The notes under the pieces: model-generated
Database searches by the model: none
Told to the model about the DNA's origin: nothing
Seen by the model: the letters and a program-made list of their open reading frames with translations, nothing else
Made by a program: the position numbers and the translations under genes
Shown: piece after piece, positions 44,523-53,775 of the stretch
Layout of the letters: every line of letters starts with the position of its first letter
How positions within the stretch are numbered: the first letter of the stretch is position 1
Origin: Microbulbifer variabilis
Lineage (GTDB): Bacteria; Pseudomonadota; Gammaproteobacteria; Pseudomonadales; Cellvibrionaceae
Assembly (NCBI RefSeq): GCF_023716485.1
Contig: NZ_CP092418.1
Span: 2,463,001 to 2,527,000 of the forward strand
DNA: 64,000 nt
Reading direction: 5' to 3'

Positions 44523-45611
44523 ATGGCTAAGAATCATCTAAATCTGAGTCTTTTTTCATCAGGAAATCTCGGATCAATAGAAACTGACAACCGTGTCATC
44601 ATGGCTGCGTTGACACGTGCTCGAGTTGGAAGGGATGGCGTACCTACAGACATCAATGCCAAGTATTACGCTCAACGAGCCGGTGCAGCGATGATCATCT
44701 CTGAAGCCACAGCGATTTCAGCTCAAGGGCTCGGATGGGTAGATACCCCAGGTATTTTTACGCAAGAACAAATCAAAGGCTGGCAAAAGGTTACCGATGC
44801 TGTACATCGCCGTGGCGGGAAGATTTTCATCCAACTTTGGCATATGGGCCGAGAAGTGCACCCCGATCTTATCGGAGGCCAGGCTCCCGTAGCGCCTTCA
44901 CCAATCGCTGCAGAAGGCGCAGCACATACTTATGAAGGAAAGAAACCTTACGCAATGCCCAGAGCCCTAACTCACAATGAGATTCAAGGCATTATCGCGG
45001 ATTACAAACAGGCAGCTAAGAATGCTCTCAAAGCCGATTTTGATGGAGTCGAGCTCCACGCTGCAGGGCCTTACCTGCCGGCTCAATTTCTTCATGACAG
45101 CAGTAATCAGCGCACCGATGCTTACGGAGGGAGTATAGAAAACAGAGCTCGCTTCACCTTTGAAGTTCTATCGGCACTCTGTGAAGTCTGGGGGTCTGAC
45201 AGAGTCGGTATCAAGCTATCACCAGAGATTAGCTTGGTAGACAGCCGCGCTCAAGAAACCTACTTATATATTGTCAGTCAACTCAGTAGATATAACCTGG
45301 CTTACTTACAGATGATGGAGCGGGCATGGGATAGAAATGAGCAACCATCCATTGACCATACCCAGCTGCGTGATGCTTACAAAGGTTGCTACGTTGCCAA
45401 TGGTATGTATGACTCGGAATCTGCAAACAACGCTATTGCCGATGGCACTGCCGATTACATTTCATTTGGACGCCTCTTTATATCAAATCCTGATCTAGTA
45501 GCGCGCCTGGCAAGTAATGGGCCCTATAACGAAGAAGATATGTCTTCATTTTTTTCCGGTGATGCACGGGGATATGTGGACTACCCATCTTTATCCGAGC
45601 AAAGCGCTTAA
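44523..45611 (+). CDS. old yellow enzyme family NAD(P)H:flavin ene-reductase
   Basis: 362 residues of the OYE TIM barrel: RVIMAALTRAR (FMN phosphate-side), AGAAMIISEATAIS, FIQLWHMGREVHP, DFDGVELHAAGPYLPAQFL and NQRTDAYGGSIENRARF. The substrate-binding HxxN (or HxxH) motif of OYEs reads HAAG here, so the Asn/His position is Gly. FMN binding looks intact (R in GRLFISNPDL, Thr/Gln in the barrel). It should reduce activated alkenes, or its specificity has shifted because of the HAAG change. The NmrA-type gene follows 34 nt later in the same direction. Confidence 0.9.
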   Translation: MAKNHLNLSLFSSGNLGSIETDNRVIMAALTRARVGRDGVPTDINAKYYAQRAGAAMIISEATAISAQGLGWVDTPGIFTQEQIKGWQKVTDAVHRRGGKIFIQLWHMGREVHPDLIGGQAPVAPSPIAAEGAAHTYEGKKPYAMPRALTHNEIQGIIADYKQAAKNALKADFDGVELHAAGPYLPAQFLHDSSNQRTDAYGGSIENRARFTFEVLSALCEVWGSDRVGIKLSPEISLVDSRAQETYLYIVSQLSRYNLAYLQMMERAWDRNEQPSIDHTQLRDAYKGCYVANGMYDSESANNAIADGTADYISFGRLFISNPDLVARLASNGPYNEEDMSSFFSGDARGYVDYPSLSEQSA

Positions 45612-45645
45612 GCATCAATTTATTATTTGTATTTTGGACACAGCT

Positions 45646-46530
45646 ATGGAAAAAATTCTGATTACCGGCGGAACTGGAAACAACGGCAAAGCCATTCTTG
45701 AGAATCTCGCCAACACCAATATGCCTGTTAGAGCTATGTTACGTGATATTTCGAAAGCGCCAATAAGAGCTAAGAATATCAGCTACGTAAAGGGGGACTA
45801 TGAAGATGAACACTCTCTATTAGAGGCGCTGAATGGTATTGAATCAGCCTTTTTGGTTACCGCGTTCGAATCCTCATTCACCAAGAAACATGCCGCTTTT
45901 ATCCGTGTAGCTGAGCAAGCCGGTGTCAAGCATATAGTGCAACTCTCCGGTTTAGGGGCCGATGCAAGTTCGCCTATAGATATAGCAAGATGGTTAGGAG
46001 AGGCAGAAGACTACCTTTTTCAATCCACTTTAAACTGGACGATACTACAACCCGCCAGCTTTAACAGCAATTTCTTCGCTTCGGCCGATGAAGTTGCCAA
46101 CTTAAGTACTATTAGTGCGCCTTTTGGCTCCGAACCGGGCGCAACCGTTGTGACGGTCGATCATCAAGACATTGCCGATGTGGCAACAAAAATCTTAATG
46201 GAACCAAATTTACATAAAGGAAAGAAATATATTCTCACTGGTCCGGAAAAATTAACTTATAGCGATATAGCACAGATCCTATCTGAGGAGTTAGACAGAG
46301 AAATTAAATACATGCCCATCAGCGATGAAACTGCAAGGCTGGGATTACTCAATTCTGGAATTCCAGAGAGCGATATTGATGCCTTAGCACAACTTTGGCC
46401 AGTAACTCGCGAATGGGGCCATACCTTTGAGCTTTCAAACCATACAGAAAAACTCCTGGGTAGAGGGGCAACCTCAATTAGAGCCTTTTTCCGCAGTGAG
46501 ATACATCAATTTAAGAAAAAAGAAGTCTAG
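45646..46530 (+). CDS. NmrA/NAD(P)-binding atypical SDR
   Basis: 294 residues from ATG 45646 (MEKILITGG), taken because the earlier frame overlaps the OYE gene and carries no domain. ITGGTGNNGKAILENLA is the Rossmann loop, MLRDISKAPIRAKNISYVKGDYED sits after strand 2 with Arg/Lys (NADPH-type), and LSGLGADASSP and WTILQPASFNSNFF are typical of NmrA/QOR2-like reductases or redox-sensing proteins. It probably forms an operon with the OYE gene upstream. Confidence 0.88.
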   Translation: MEKILITGGTGNNGKAILENLANTNMPVRAMLRDISKAPIRAKNISYVKGDYEDEHSLLEALNGIESAFLVTAFESSFTKKHAAFIRVAEQAGVKHIVQLSGLGADASSPIDIARWLGEAEDYLFQSTLNWTILQPASFNSNFFASADEVANLSTISAPFGSEPGATVVTVDHQDIADVATKILMEPNLHKGKKYILTGPEKLTYSDIAQILSEELDREIKYMPISDETARLGLLNSGIPESDIDALAQLWPVTREWGHTFELSNHTEKLLGRGATSIRAFFRSEIHQFKKKEV

Positions 46531-46546
46531 ATAAGTAGTTACCCCA

Positions 46547-46586
46547 TTGGAAAGTTAGTGTTTAACAATGAGCACTAACTTTCCAA
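46547..46586 (+). terminator. perfect 14-bp hairpin after the NmrA gene
   Basis: TTGGAAAGTTAGTG (46547-46560), a 12-nt loop, CACTAACTTTCCAA (46573-46586): 14 perfect base pairs starting 17 nt after the stop. There is no following T-run, so it may be a terminator of weaker type or an mRNA-stabilising hairpin. Confidence 0.5.
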
Positions 46587-46683
46587 CGATGCCAATAATC
46601 TTTGATAAGTAGAAATGAAAGGTATCCTTCAACATGGCGCTTCCTACGGTTGTGTCTTTTTTCAGCACCGATGGCTGTAGACC

Positions 46684-46760
46684 TCAGCATAAGAGTTGAA
46701 CCGCAGCGGTAATGCCGATAGGACCGGCATCGATAACAATCACATCATGGATGTTTTTCA
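46684..46760 (-). pseudogene. remnant of an FAD-dependent monooxygenase N-terminus
   Basis: Minus-strand ATG 46760 reads MKNIHDVIVIDAGPIGITAA, then VQLLC and a stop. This is the FAD-binding motif of aromatic-ring hydroxylases (DVIVxGAGPxGLxAAxxLL) but it is only 25 residues long, and the second position of the GxGxxG core is altered (DAGP). What follows on the strand is not hydroxylase-like. Another unassigned 50-residue ORF (about 46938-46786) precedes it. The rest of the 46531-46973 gap holds no gene. Confidence 0.55.
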
Positions 46761-46973
46761 TTACCTGTGGCAGTGCCCCGCTAAGAAACACCCCCACCCA
46801 TCGCAGGCTGGGCGTCACTGTTCTTAGAGCCCAAGTTACAACATTTAGACTCCAGGTAGGCTTCATCATGAACAAACCGTTCAAAGCCTGATTTCTCCAA
46901 TAGGAACCCAGCCAATCTCCCCAAGACCAACATTAACTAACATGTAAAGAATTTCTACAACACTGATCTTGCA

Positions 46974-48248
46974 CTATGAACCTTTTTGTTTTCCAAGATT
47001 ATTAATAATGAATTTTGCACGCTCTACTGTTTCAACTAATTTCTTGGGTACAGCATTGTCTTCCCAATCCTGCATAAAGACCACAGACAAACCGCTATTG
47101 AGATCACTAAACCCATATTGCCCATAGGAACCAGCTGTGTAGATAACGTTGTATTCTGGCAAGTACCAGGCTTGAGACCCATATGCCACAGGAGTACCCA
47201 ACGCAGTGGCAAGTGCCTTGCCACTTTCAGATTTAGCAAGAAGGTCTTTATCAAGATTTTTTACTGAATCATAAAAGCTCTTTGGAGCCTTGCCCTGGGC
47301 AATCCACTGATGAAAAAGTGCATAGTCGCGTAGGGTAGTACTGATACCATAGGAAGGGCTAGCAGTACCATCAACGGTCAAGGCAATGGAGCCAGAACTA
47401 TTTGCCCCAAAATCATTAAAGAGATCTGAAAGAAGCTTGTTGAATGGGTGCCCTGAAACTTCTTCTGCAAGTATGGCTAATAGATCAGTATTTTTATCAT
47501 TATATGTATATACTTTGCCCGATTCATTCTGGACTTTAGCATTCTTGATGGCATTGCGATGTCCAGTTGGTTTACCCGGCTTTAAGCCTTGCTCAACCTC
47601 AAATAAATAGGCTTCACCCCCTGGCACATGATAATCTGTCGCAGGTAATAAGCCAGAGGTCATATCAAGTACCTCTTGCACCTTGGCTTTTCCAATTTTT
47701 GAACCAGCAAAATCAGAGAGATAATCTCCAATCGACAAATTAGGATCTATCTTACCCTTATCAATCAGCTTTGAGATAACGACTCCTGCATAAGTTTTGG
47801 AAGCGGATTGCAAAAGCTGAGTTTGATTGTGATCAAGTCCATTATCATAAAACTCCGCGATAATTTTATTATCTTTCATAACCAGAAAACCTTTTGTTTG
47901 AGTGGCATTTAGCGACTCAACAAAAGGCCAGCCTTTGTGGATATTCAGACTTATATTAAAGGGCTCTTCAACAACCTCCAGATTGGATGGTTTATCAGCA
48001 CCCATTATATGCACCGTGCCAAAGATGCCATAGTCATCCCAGTGCATGGATGTATATCTGTAATATGGCCAAGTTTGCATGTTATTTTGATTAATATCAG
48101 ATAGATCAAACGGCCGATAAAAATCATTGAGCGTAACTTTTTCTTTGGCTAGAGCAGATGGAAAAGAACTAATCGCCAAGATCATTGCTACACACCCATA
48201 CTTCAAACATATTCCACCATTTCTCATTGGATTTATCGTTGTTGACAT
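46974..48248 (-). CDS. serine hydrolase of the beta-lactamase/NylB-type family, exported
   Basis: 424 residues. N-terminal signal peptide (ICLKYGCVAMILAISSFPSALA), then the penicillin-recognising fold: LLQSASKTYAGVV with the SxxK nucleophile (SASK), IDPNLSIGDYLSDF, and KVYTYNDKNTDLLAIL, which corresponds to the Tyr-x-Asn-like motif of 6-aminohexanoate-dimer hydrolase (NylB)-type proteins. A C-terminal segment AYGSQAWYLPEYNVIYTAGSYGQYG resembles the third motif region. It is likely an esterase or amidase rather than a beta-lactamase. The start has no strong ribosome site. It stands alone. Confidence 0.83.
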   Translation of the reverse strand: MSTTINPMRNGGICLKYGCVAMILAISSFPSALAKEKVTLNDFYRPFDLSDINQNNMQTWPYYRYTSMHWDDYGIFGTVHIMGADKPSNLEVVEEPFNISLNIHKGWPFVESLNATQTKGFLVMKDNKIIAEFYDNGLDHNQTQLLQSASKTYAGVVISKLIDKGKIDPNLSIGDYLSDFAGSKIGKAKVQEVLDMTSGLLPATDYHVPGGEAYLFEVEQGLKPGKPTGHRNAIKNAKVQNESGKVYTYNDKNTDLLAILAEEVSGHPFNKLLSDLFNDFGANSSGSIALTVDGTASPSYGISTTLRDYALFHQWIAQGKAPKSFYDSVKNLDKDLLAKSESGKALATALGTPVAYGSQAWYLPEYNVIYTAGSYGQYGFSDLNSGLSVVFMQDWEDNAVPKKLVETVERAKFIINNLGKQKGS

Positions 48249-48470
48249 AAAAAAGAACTCGTTGCTGTTTATCCTGACACGACCTCAATTAACACACCTT
48301 CAAAAATCGTAGCAGAATGAAAATTTAAATTTAGATGCAGAAAAATGTACTTAACATGACTTCCAATCAAGTGACCAGGAGTTGCGCAATTCTTGACTTC
48401 AGGAGGGCGCTCTCAGATGGATATCATTTCAAAGGTACTAACTTCGGCAGCTCTTCTGTCGAAGTCCTCT

Positions 48471-48505
48471 TCGCATGTCGCATGTCGCATGTCGCATGTC
48501 GCATG
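48471..48505. repeat. five tandem copies of TCGCATG
   Basis: TCGCATG repeated five times exactly (48471-48477, 78-84, 85-91, 92-98, 99-105), then CTGTA. It lies in the 391-nt gap between the serine hydrolase and aldehyde dehydrogenase genes. An 84-residue frame covers it, but its text is not protein-like. A perfect short repeat like this can change length by slippage. No gene is seen in the rest of the gap. Confidence 0.85.
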
Positions 48506-48639
48506 CTGTATTTTGACCTAAAGTCATTCACCAGCTGCTTATTAAGTACGCATCTAGATGGGAGGGGCAATCCCGCCATATACGCTTAAAGAGCCACTGA
48601 TCGAGCCGGCATGTTTATTGAGCCCCTACAAATCTCGAG

Positions 48640-50073
48640 CTAGGCAGGCAGTGAGCGCACCACCATCAACCGCTCTTCGGTCATATCCTTGATCGCCCAG
48701 CGCACCCCCTCTCGGCCCAGGCCCGAATCCTTCACACCACCGTAGGGCATATTGTCTACCCGCCAACTGGGCACATCCCCTATTACCACACCACCCACCT
48801 CCAGGGTGTCCCAGGCTTTTTGGGCTCTGTACAAATCACGGGTGAAAATCCCGGCCTGCAAACCAAATGCGCTGTCATTGACCTTTTTCAGCACCTCATC
48901 GAAATCATCAAAAGGTTCCAGTATTGCTACAGGCCCAAAAGCTTCCTGCTGCACTACATTGCAATCACTGGGGACATTCTCTAATAACGTGGGTTCGAGC
49001 ATGGCGCCATCGCGGTTACCACCGCAGAGAAGCGTACCTCCCTGTTCAACCCCTTCTTTAACCCAGTTATGTAGCCTTGTCGCTTCCCCCTCTGAAATCA
49101 TCGGACCAATAAACGTATGTTCATTTTTAGGATCTCCTTTCTTAAGCTTCTTGGTGCGCTCCAGCAAACGCGCTTTCAGGTCCTCATATAGACTGGAATG
49201 CCCATAGATCCTCTGCACACCGATACAGCTCTGGCCCGACTGATAAAAAGCTCCAAAGATCAAGCGTTCTACCGCATCTTCCAGATCGGTATCCCGATCA
49301 ATCACACAGGCGGCATTACCACCCAATTCCAGAACAACCTTCTTGCGCCCTGCCCTGGCCTTCAAGTCCCAGCCTACCGCAGGGGAGCCGGTAAAACTGA
49401 GTAGCTTAAAGCGATCATCCACAGTAAACAGGTCCGCGCCTTCGCGGTGACAGGGCAGCACAGAGAAGGCCCCCTTGGGCAGATCGGTTTCCGCCAGTAC
49501 CTCTGCGATAATCAGGGCACCGATCGGGGTTCTACTCGCGGGTTTGAGCACAAAGGGGCAGCCGGCAGCAATGGCTGGAGCCACTTTATGGGCCGCAAGA
49601 TTCAATGGGAAATTAAACGGTGAAATAAAAGAGCAGGCCCCTACGGGAACCCGTTTAACAAATCCCCGGTAGCCCGCGCTGCGCTTGGAAATTTCCAGAT
49701 TGATAATCTCCCCATCGATACGCACCGCCTCTTCTGCGGCCACACGGAAGGTATCAATCAAACGGGAGACTTCCCCACGGGAATCATGGATCGGTTTACC
49801 TGCCTCAATACACAGGGCCACGGCCAACTCTTCAAAGCGAGTCTGAAAGCGCTGTACACAGTGATCCAAAACTTGCTGGCGTTTGTAGGGCGGAAACGCA
49901 GCCATGGGTTTTTCTGCCAGCAAGGCCCAATCTATCGCGCTATCGATCACCTTGGCATCTGCCATGGCAACCTGTGTTGCCACCTCGCCGGAGTACTTAT
50001 CGGTTACATCCAGCTCGGTATTGGCATAGATGGCTTCATTGGCCAGGTAGTAGGGGTACGCTTTCTGTAACAT
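48640..50073 (-). CDS. NAD(P)-dependent aldehyde dehydrogenase
   Basis: 477 residues from ATG 50073 with AGGAG 7 nt upstream; the longer frame to 50265 adds only non-family sequence. It has the ALDH fold: ISPFNFPLNLAAHKVAPAIA (cofactor-binding region), VLELGGNAACVIDRD (catalytic Glu), FYQSGQSCIGVQRIYG (catalytic Cys in GQSC), EAFGPVAILEPFDDFDEVLK and MPYGGVKDSGLGREGVRWAI at the end. It resembles the lactaldehyde/sulfolactaldehyde/NADP-GAPDH branch (GapN-like). The aldehyde is not determinable from context, as there is no operon partner. Confidence 0.9.
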   Translation of the reverse strand: MLQKAYPYYLANEAIYANTELDVTDKYSGEVATQVAMADAKVIDSAIDWALLAEKPMAAFPPYKRQQVLDHCVQRFQTRFEELAVALCIEAGKPIHDSRGEVSRLIDTFRVAAEEAVRIDGEIINLEISKRSAGYRGFVKRVPVGACSFISPFNFPLNLAAHKVAPAIAAGCPFVLKPASRTPIGALIIAEVLAETDLPKGAFSVLPCHREGADLFTVDDRFKLLSFTGSPAVGWDLKARAGRKKVVLELGGNAACVIDRDTDLEDAVERLIFGAFYQSGQSCIGVQRIYGHSSLYEDLKARLLERTKKLKKGDPKNEHTFIGPMISEGEATRLHNWVKEGVEQGGTLLCGGNRDGAMLEPTLLENVPSDCNVVQQEAFGPVAILEPFDDFDEVLKKVNDSAFGLQAGIFTRDLYRAQKAWDTLEVGGVVIGDVPSWRVDNMPYGGVKDSGLGREGVRWAIKDMTEERLMVVRSLPA

Positions 50074-50248
50074 CAATGGCTCCTGGTGGTATTCACGGTG
50101 AGCATCGACATCGGAACCCGCTCGATCTGTCACGAGGGTATAGGTTACCCAGAGACAGATAGCAACACGGATAGCTTCTATAGGCCTTAGGGGATGAGGG
50201 GCTGACCCAAATCTAGAAAGGTAGGCGTTGATACAACAGGCGCGGGAA

Positions 50249-50289
50249 AGCGCCACCACAGTCACTGAGGTGAGTCACTGGGTGGCGCT
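50249..50289 (-). terminator. strong hairpin downstream of phoD
   Basis: AGCGCCACC (50249-50257) and GGTGGCGCT (50281-50289) are perfect 9-bp arms. Inner arms CAGTCACT/AGTCACTG pair with one mismatch. Read on the minus strand it follows the PhoD stop by about 25 nt and ends in a short T-run (GCGCTTTCC). Good terminator candidate. Confidence 0.6.
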
Positions 50290-50312
50290 ATTAAAGATGG
50301 TTATTGGTTTGG

Positions 50313-52022
50313 CTATTTCTCCGTCAGCCACATACCTTCGGGTTCGTAGTTAAACGTTTTGTAGGCCTTTTTATTGGTGGATGGGTTGTCTGACTTTTTA
50401 TCGATGTCATAGACAGTCCAATTCAGCTCGCTGTGGTTGAACTCAATCACCGCATAACCATAGATATTGCTGACAAAATCCTTGATATGCGGATTGTTAA
50501 CCTGCACGCCTCCATTAAGCAATGAAGTGAATACGCTACCCACGTCGACCCCTCTCTCTACCGTATCATTCAGGTTCGGTGACGAGATCGAAGGGGTCAT
50601 CAGCTCAATGCCTACCAAGTTGTCATAGTCCCAGTTGCTGATCTTGTTGAAATTTACTTTCAGGTAAGAGGCAATACTGGTGTGCAGATCCCCGGTCAGC
50701 ACAACAAAATTATCGACACTGTTGTCTTTCACACTGGAGAGAATTTTCTCACGCTCCCATTGATAGCCATCCCAGGCATCGTAGTTAGCGAATACCAGAG
50801 GGCGCCCCAGTGCGGTGCCTGCTAACTGGGCAAGCAGAGTCTGGTTACCCCAAACTTTCCAGCGGGCATTGGAATTGACCAAGCCATTAATCAGCCAATC
50901 CCGTTGGGTTTTACCCAGCATGGTTTGGGATTTCTCTTCGTAATCGGTGCACCAGTAGTTTTCCCAGGCACTACCGTCTTTGCAAGGCTCTTTGGTGCGA
51001 TAGGTTCGGCTATCGGTCATATATAAGTCGACCAAATCGCCGAATTGGAAAGAGCGGTAAATTTGCAGGTAGTCGAAGGCGTGGCTGGCCGCCTCATCCA
51101 CTTTTACACGAGCCGGCACATACTCAATCCAGGCCTGTTGCGCATCGCGGCGCAGCTGGCGCAATTGCTCGGGGTTGTTAGCCCCAGTTTGGTAGGGATG
51201 GGATGGCACACCCAGGGTATCGCGATCGTAATCCCAGTAGGCGTTATCCGCAGTTTCGTGGTCATCCCAGGTGATAATAAAGGAATGCATTTCCATCGCC
51301 CGCTGCAGGTTTTTATCCTTGCGGTATTCCCGGTAAATATGGCGATAGTCTTCGAGATCCATAGCCACATTACCGCCGGAAGGCAGGCTCATTGGGTGAA
51401 CAATCGCATCCTCAAAACCTTCGTACTGCGCGTACTCATAGATGAAGTCTCCCAAGTGCAATACGCAATGCACATCTTCATCGGCCAAATGGCTGTAGGC
51501 GTTGTAATAGCCCGTGGTGTAATCCTGACAGGTCACCACCGCCATTTTGATACTTTCCAGCCCACCAGTTGGCAGGGTATGGCAGCGCCCGGTGCGGCTG
51601 CACAGTGCGCCGTATTTAAAGCGGTAGTAGTAACGCTGATTGGGAGACAGATAGCCTTCCAGGTCGATGTTTACGGTGTAGTCGCGATCCGCACTAATAT
51701 CCTCAGCATTGACCTCAGCACTCAACACCGGCTGGGTAAATGAATCGTCCAAAGCCACATCCACATACAGGATTTGACCGGGTACAAAGGCAGCGGGGTT
51801 GATATGGGTCCAGAGCACCACACCAGTTTGGCTGGGATCACCCGAGGCCACAGACAAATCGAAGATCAACCCATCCTGATCGATATCGTAGCCCGATGGG
51901 CTGCCACTCAGATTAAAGCGCGCATAGGTTTCGCTATTGCTAGCCGCTAATGAGCGAACGGTAAATGGTGTAAGCAGCGCAAGCCCCATGGCTTGCACAA
52001 ATGTACGGCGAGAAACAGTCAT
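50313..52022 (-). CDS. phoD: alkaline phosphatase D (PhoD), Tat-exported
   Basis: 569 residues from ATG 52022 (a TTG three codons earlier is less likely). Twin-arginine signal SRRTFVQAMGLALLTPF with the RR pair and AxA-like SLAAS. Domain order: N-terminal beta-sandwich (DLSVASGDPSQTGVVLWTHI, the PhoD_N signature), then the metallophosphatase: VVTCQDYTTG, HLGDFIYEYAQYEG, ITWDDHETADNAYWD and VVLTGDLHTSIASY, giving the Fe/Ca ligand set of PhoD. It hydrolyses phosphodiesters and monoesters in the periplasm or outside. A long region upstream has no other gene, and a Pho box was not identified by eye. Confidence 0.92.
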   Translation of the reverse strand: MTVSRRTFVQAMGLALLTPFTVRSLAASNSETYARFNLSGSPSGYDIDQDGLIFDLSVASGDPSQTGVVLWTHINPAAFVPGQILYVDVALDDSFTQPVLSAEVNAEDISADRDYTVNIDLEGYLSPNQRYYYRFKYGALCSRTGRCHTLPTGGLESIKMAVVTCQDYTTGYYNAYSHLADEDVHCVLHLGDFIYEYAQYEGFEDAIVHPMSLPSGGNVAMDLEDYRHIYREYRKDKNLQRAMEMHSFIITWDDHETADNAYWDYDRDTLGVPSHPYQTGANNPEQLRQLRRDAQQAWIEYVPARVKVDEAASHAFDYLQIYRSFQFGDLVDLYMTDSRTYRTKEPCKDGSAWENYWCTDYEEKSQTMLGKTQRDWLINGLVNSNARWKVWGNQTLLAQLAGTALGRPLVFANYDAWDGYQWEREKILSSVKDNSVDNFVVLTGDLHTSIASYLKVNFNKISNWDYDNLVGIELMTPSISSPNLNDTVERGVDVGSVFTSLLNGGVQVNNPHIKDFVSNIYGYAVIEFNHSELNWTVYDIDKKSDNPSTNKKAYKTFNYEPEGMWLTEK

Positions 52023-52333
52023 AAACCCCAACTTCCTGTTTGTTATTTAGAATTCGAATAATGTGAATTGGCGCGCATTTTATAGAAATGCGTACCAACA
52101 AAGAAGTCGGTTTATTCTACGAAGTATTAATTTTTGATGAAGGTTTAACCGAAAAAAGTCGATATACGCTATATTAGTCACACCTGACAGCTTGGTGGGA
52201 CAGTAGATACCAGGGAAGTGGCAGGTCAATAAACTATCTTTACCCCCCCTAACCCTCCAGATAATGCTTCCAGTACAAAGCAATATCAGCTGTTCTACTG
52301 TTTACAAAAGCCTCAAAACTCAGGGCATACCCC
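52023..52333. other. gap with no gene seen
   Basis: 311-nt gap between the divergent PhoD and thiolase genes, AT-rich near PhoD. It should hold both promoters. No clear operator or Pho box is visible. Confidence 0.3.
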
Positions 52334-53509
52334 ATGCGAGACGTTGCCGTTGTTGCCTACTGTAGAACCGCAATCGCCAAAGCAAGGCGCGGTGCCTTAA
52401 ACCAAACCCACGGTATCCCCATGGCCGCGCATGTCATCAAGGAAGCGCTGCACAGAGCTACTTTGGATCCCGAGGAAGTGGAAGACGTTGTACTGGGCTG
52501 TGGATTACCTGAGGGGGCAACCGGCCACAATATCGCTCGCAACGCCGCCCTATTTGCAGGTTGTGGCGTCAAAGTGCCCGGTATGACGATTAACCGCTAC
52601 TGCGGCTCAGGTCTCAATGCCGCATCGATCGTAGCGCATCGGATCGCCAGCGGGGAAATGCAGGTCGGCGTTGCCGGTGGCGTAGAAAGTATTAGTCTCG
52701 TGCAGTTCAACCTGAACCTAAATCACTTTGTCTATGAGCCCCTGCAACAACAAATCCCCGCGGTTTGGTGGACCATGATCCAAACAGCGGATTTCGTCGC
52801 TGACACCTTTTCCATCAGCCGGCAGGCACAGGATGCCTATGTGGTGGAGTCGCAAAAACGCGTGGCGGAAGCGCACAGAGCAGGCAAATTTGCCGAAGAA
52901 ATCGTTCCTTTTGAGACAGTCATGTCGATAAAAGATAAAGAGACTGGGCAGATCTCAGAAAAGACAGTGTTGCTGAAAGAAGATGAAGGCCCACGCCCCG
53001 GTACCACCCTGGAAGGATTATCGGCTTTAGAACCAGTGAATGATGGCGGCACGGTAACCGCGGGCAACGCTTCGCAGCTCTCTGATGGCGCTGCGGCCGT
53101 CGTCATGATGGATGCCGAGCTGGCCGCCAAAAGAAACCTGCCCATCCTGGGGCTATTTCGCGGTATGCAGCTTGCAGCAGTGGCCCCCGATGAAATGAGT
53201 ATCGCCGTGGCGCCAGCCATCAAGCGCTTAATGAAGCATCAGGGGCTTTCTATGGGAGAGATAGACCTTTGGGAGTTACACGAAGCCTTTGCGGTTACCA
53301 CCCTCTATAACCAAGCGGAACTGGACACCCCTTGGGATATTACTAATGTTAATGGTGGCGCAATTGCCCTTGGGCACCCCTATGGGATGTCCGGCATTCG
53401 TTACCTGGGTTCTTCACTGATGGAGCTCAAGCGCAGAGACGCACACAAGGCAGTTATTGGGGTCTGTACTGCTGGCGGGATGGCCACAGCAGTATTCCTT
53501 GAGCGCTAA
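52334..53509 (+). CDS. thiolase (acetyl-CoA C-acyltransferase, FadA/AtoB-like)
   Basis: 391 residues. Motifs: NRYCGSGLNAASIVAHRIASG with the acyl-accepting Cys (C90), GGVESISL, ELHEAFAVTTLYN (His), NVNGGAIALGHPYGMSGIRYL with the GHP His, and GVCTAGGMATAVFLER with the second catalytic Cys, read as CTAGG instead of the usual CxGGG. It condenses or thiolytically cleaves acyl-CoA. It stands alone, without a FadB partner, so it may serve a separate short-chain pathway. The CTAGG variation is worth noting but conservative. Confidence 0.9.
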   Translation: MRDVAVVAYCRTAIAKARRGALNQTHGIPMAAHVIKEALHRATLDPEEVEDVVLGCGLPEGATGHNIARNAALFAGCGVKVPGMTINRYCGSGLNAASIVAHRIASGEMQVGVAGGVESISLVQFNLNLNHFVYEPLQQQIPAVWWTMIQTADFVADTFSISRQAQDAYVVESQKRVAEAHRAGKFAEEIVPFETVMSIKDKETGQISEKTVLLKEDEGPRPGTTLEGLSALEPVNDGGTVTAGNASQLSDGAAAVVMMDAELAAKRNLPILGLFRGMQLAAVAPDEMSIAVAPAIKRLMKHQGLSMGEIDLWELHEAFAVTTLYNQAELDTPWDITNVNGGAIALGHPYGMSGIRYLGSSLMELKRRDAHKAVIGVCTAGGMATAVFLER

Positions 53510-53515
53510 GCCAGC

Positions 53516-53560
53516 TACAAAGTCTTCCCCTCTGGCCGCCCTACCCCTGGCCACTTTGTA
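53516..53560 (+). terminator. hairpin after the thiolase gene
   Basis: TACAAAGT (53516-53523) and ACTTTGTA (53553-53560) are perfect 8-bp arms with a 29-nt pyrimidine-rich loop containing two GGCC. It starts 7 nt after the stop. The loop is long and no T-run is present. Confidence 0.35.
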
Positions 53561-53775
53561 CTTGTAACAAGCAAACTGGAACACGCAAACTGGTTCAATC
53601 ATCACCACCTAGAAGTTGATCCCTTCTGTTGAGGCCACCTATAGCGCCTGAGCGCCTGGTCTGCTGGACAATTTGGCGTCTCGATCCTCTCAATATATCG
53701 TATCTATGGCTTCAAAGTGCCCGGAAAGAAGCTTGCAATTGCCACCAGGTTTGCCTCGAAGCTGGAGGAATAGCC

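Noticed and set aside
46786..46938. 50-codon minus-strand ORF ahead of the monooxygenase remnant
   Set aside because: The text (MLVLGRLAGFLLEKSGFERF onward) looks protein-like in places, but I could not tie it to a family or a start with a ribosome site.
48335..48589. 84-codon frame over the heptamer repeat
   Set aside because: The repeat itself creates most of the frame, and the text has no recognisable domain or ribosome-binding site.
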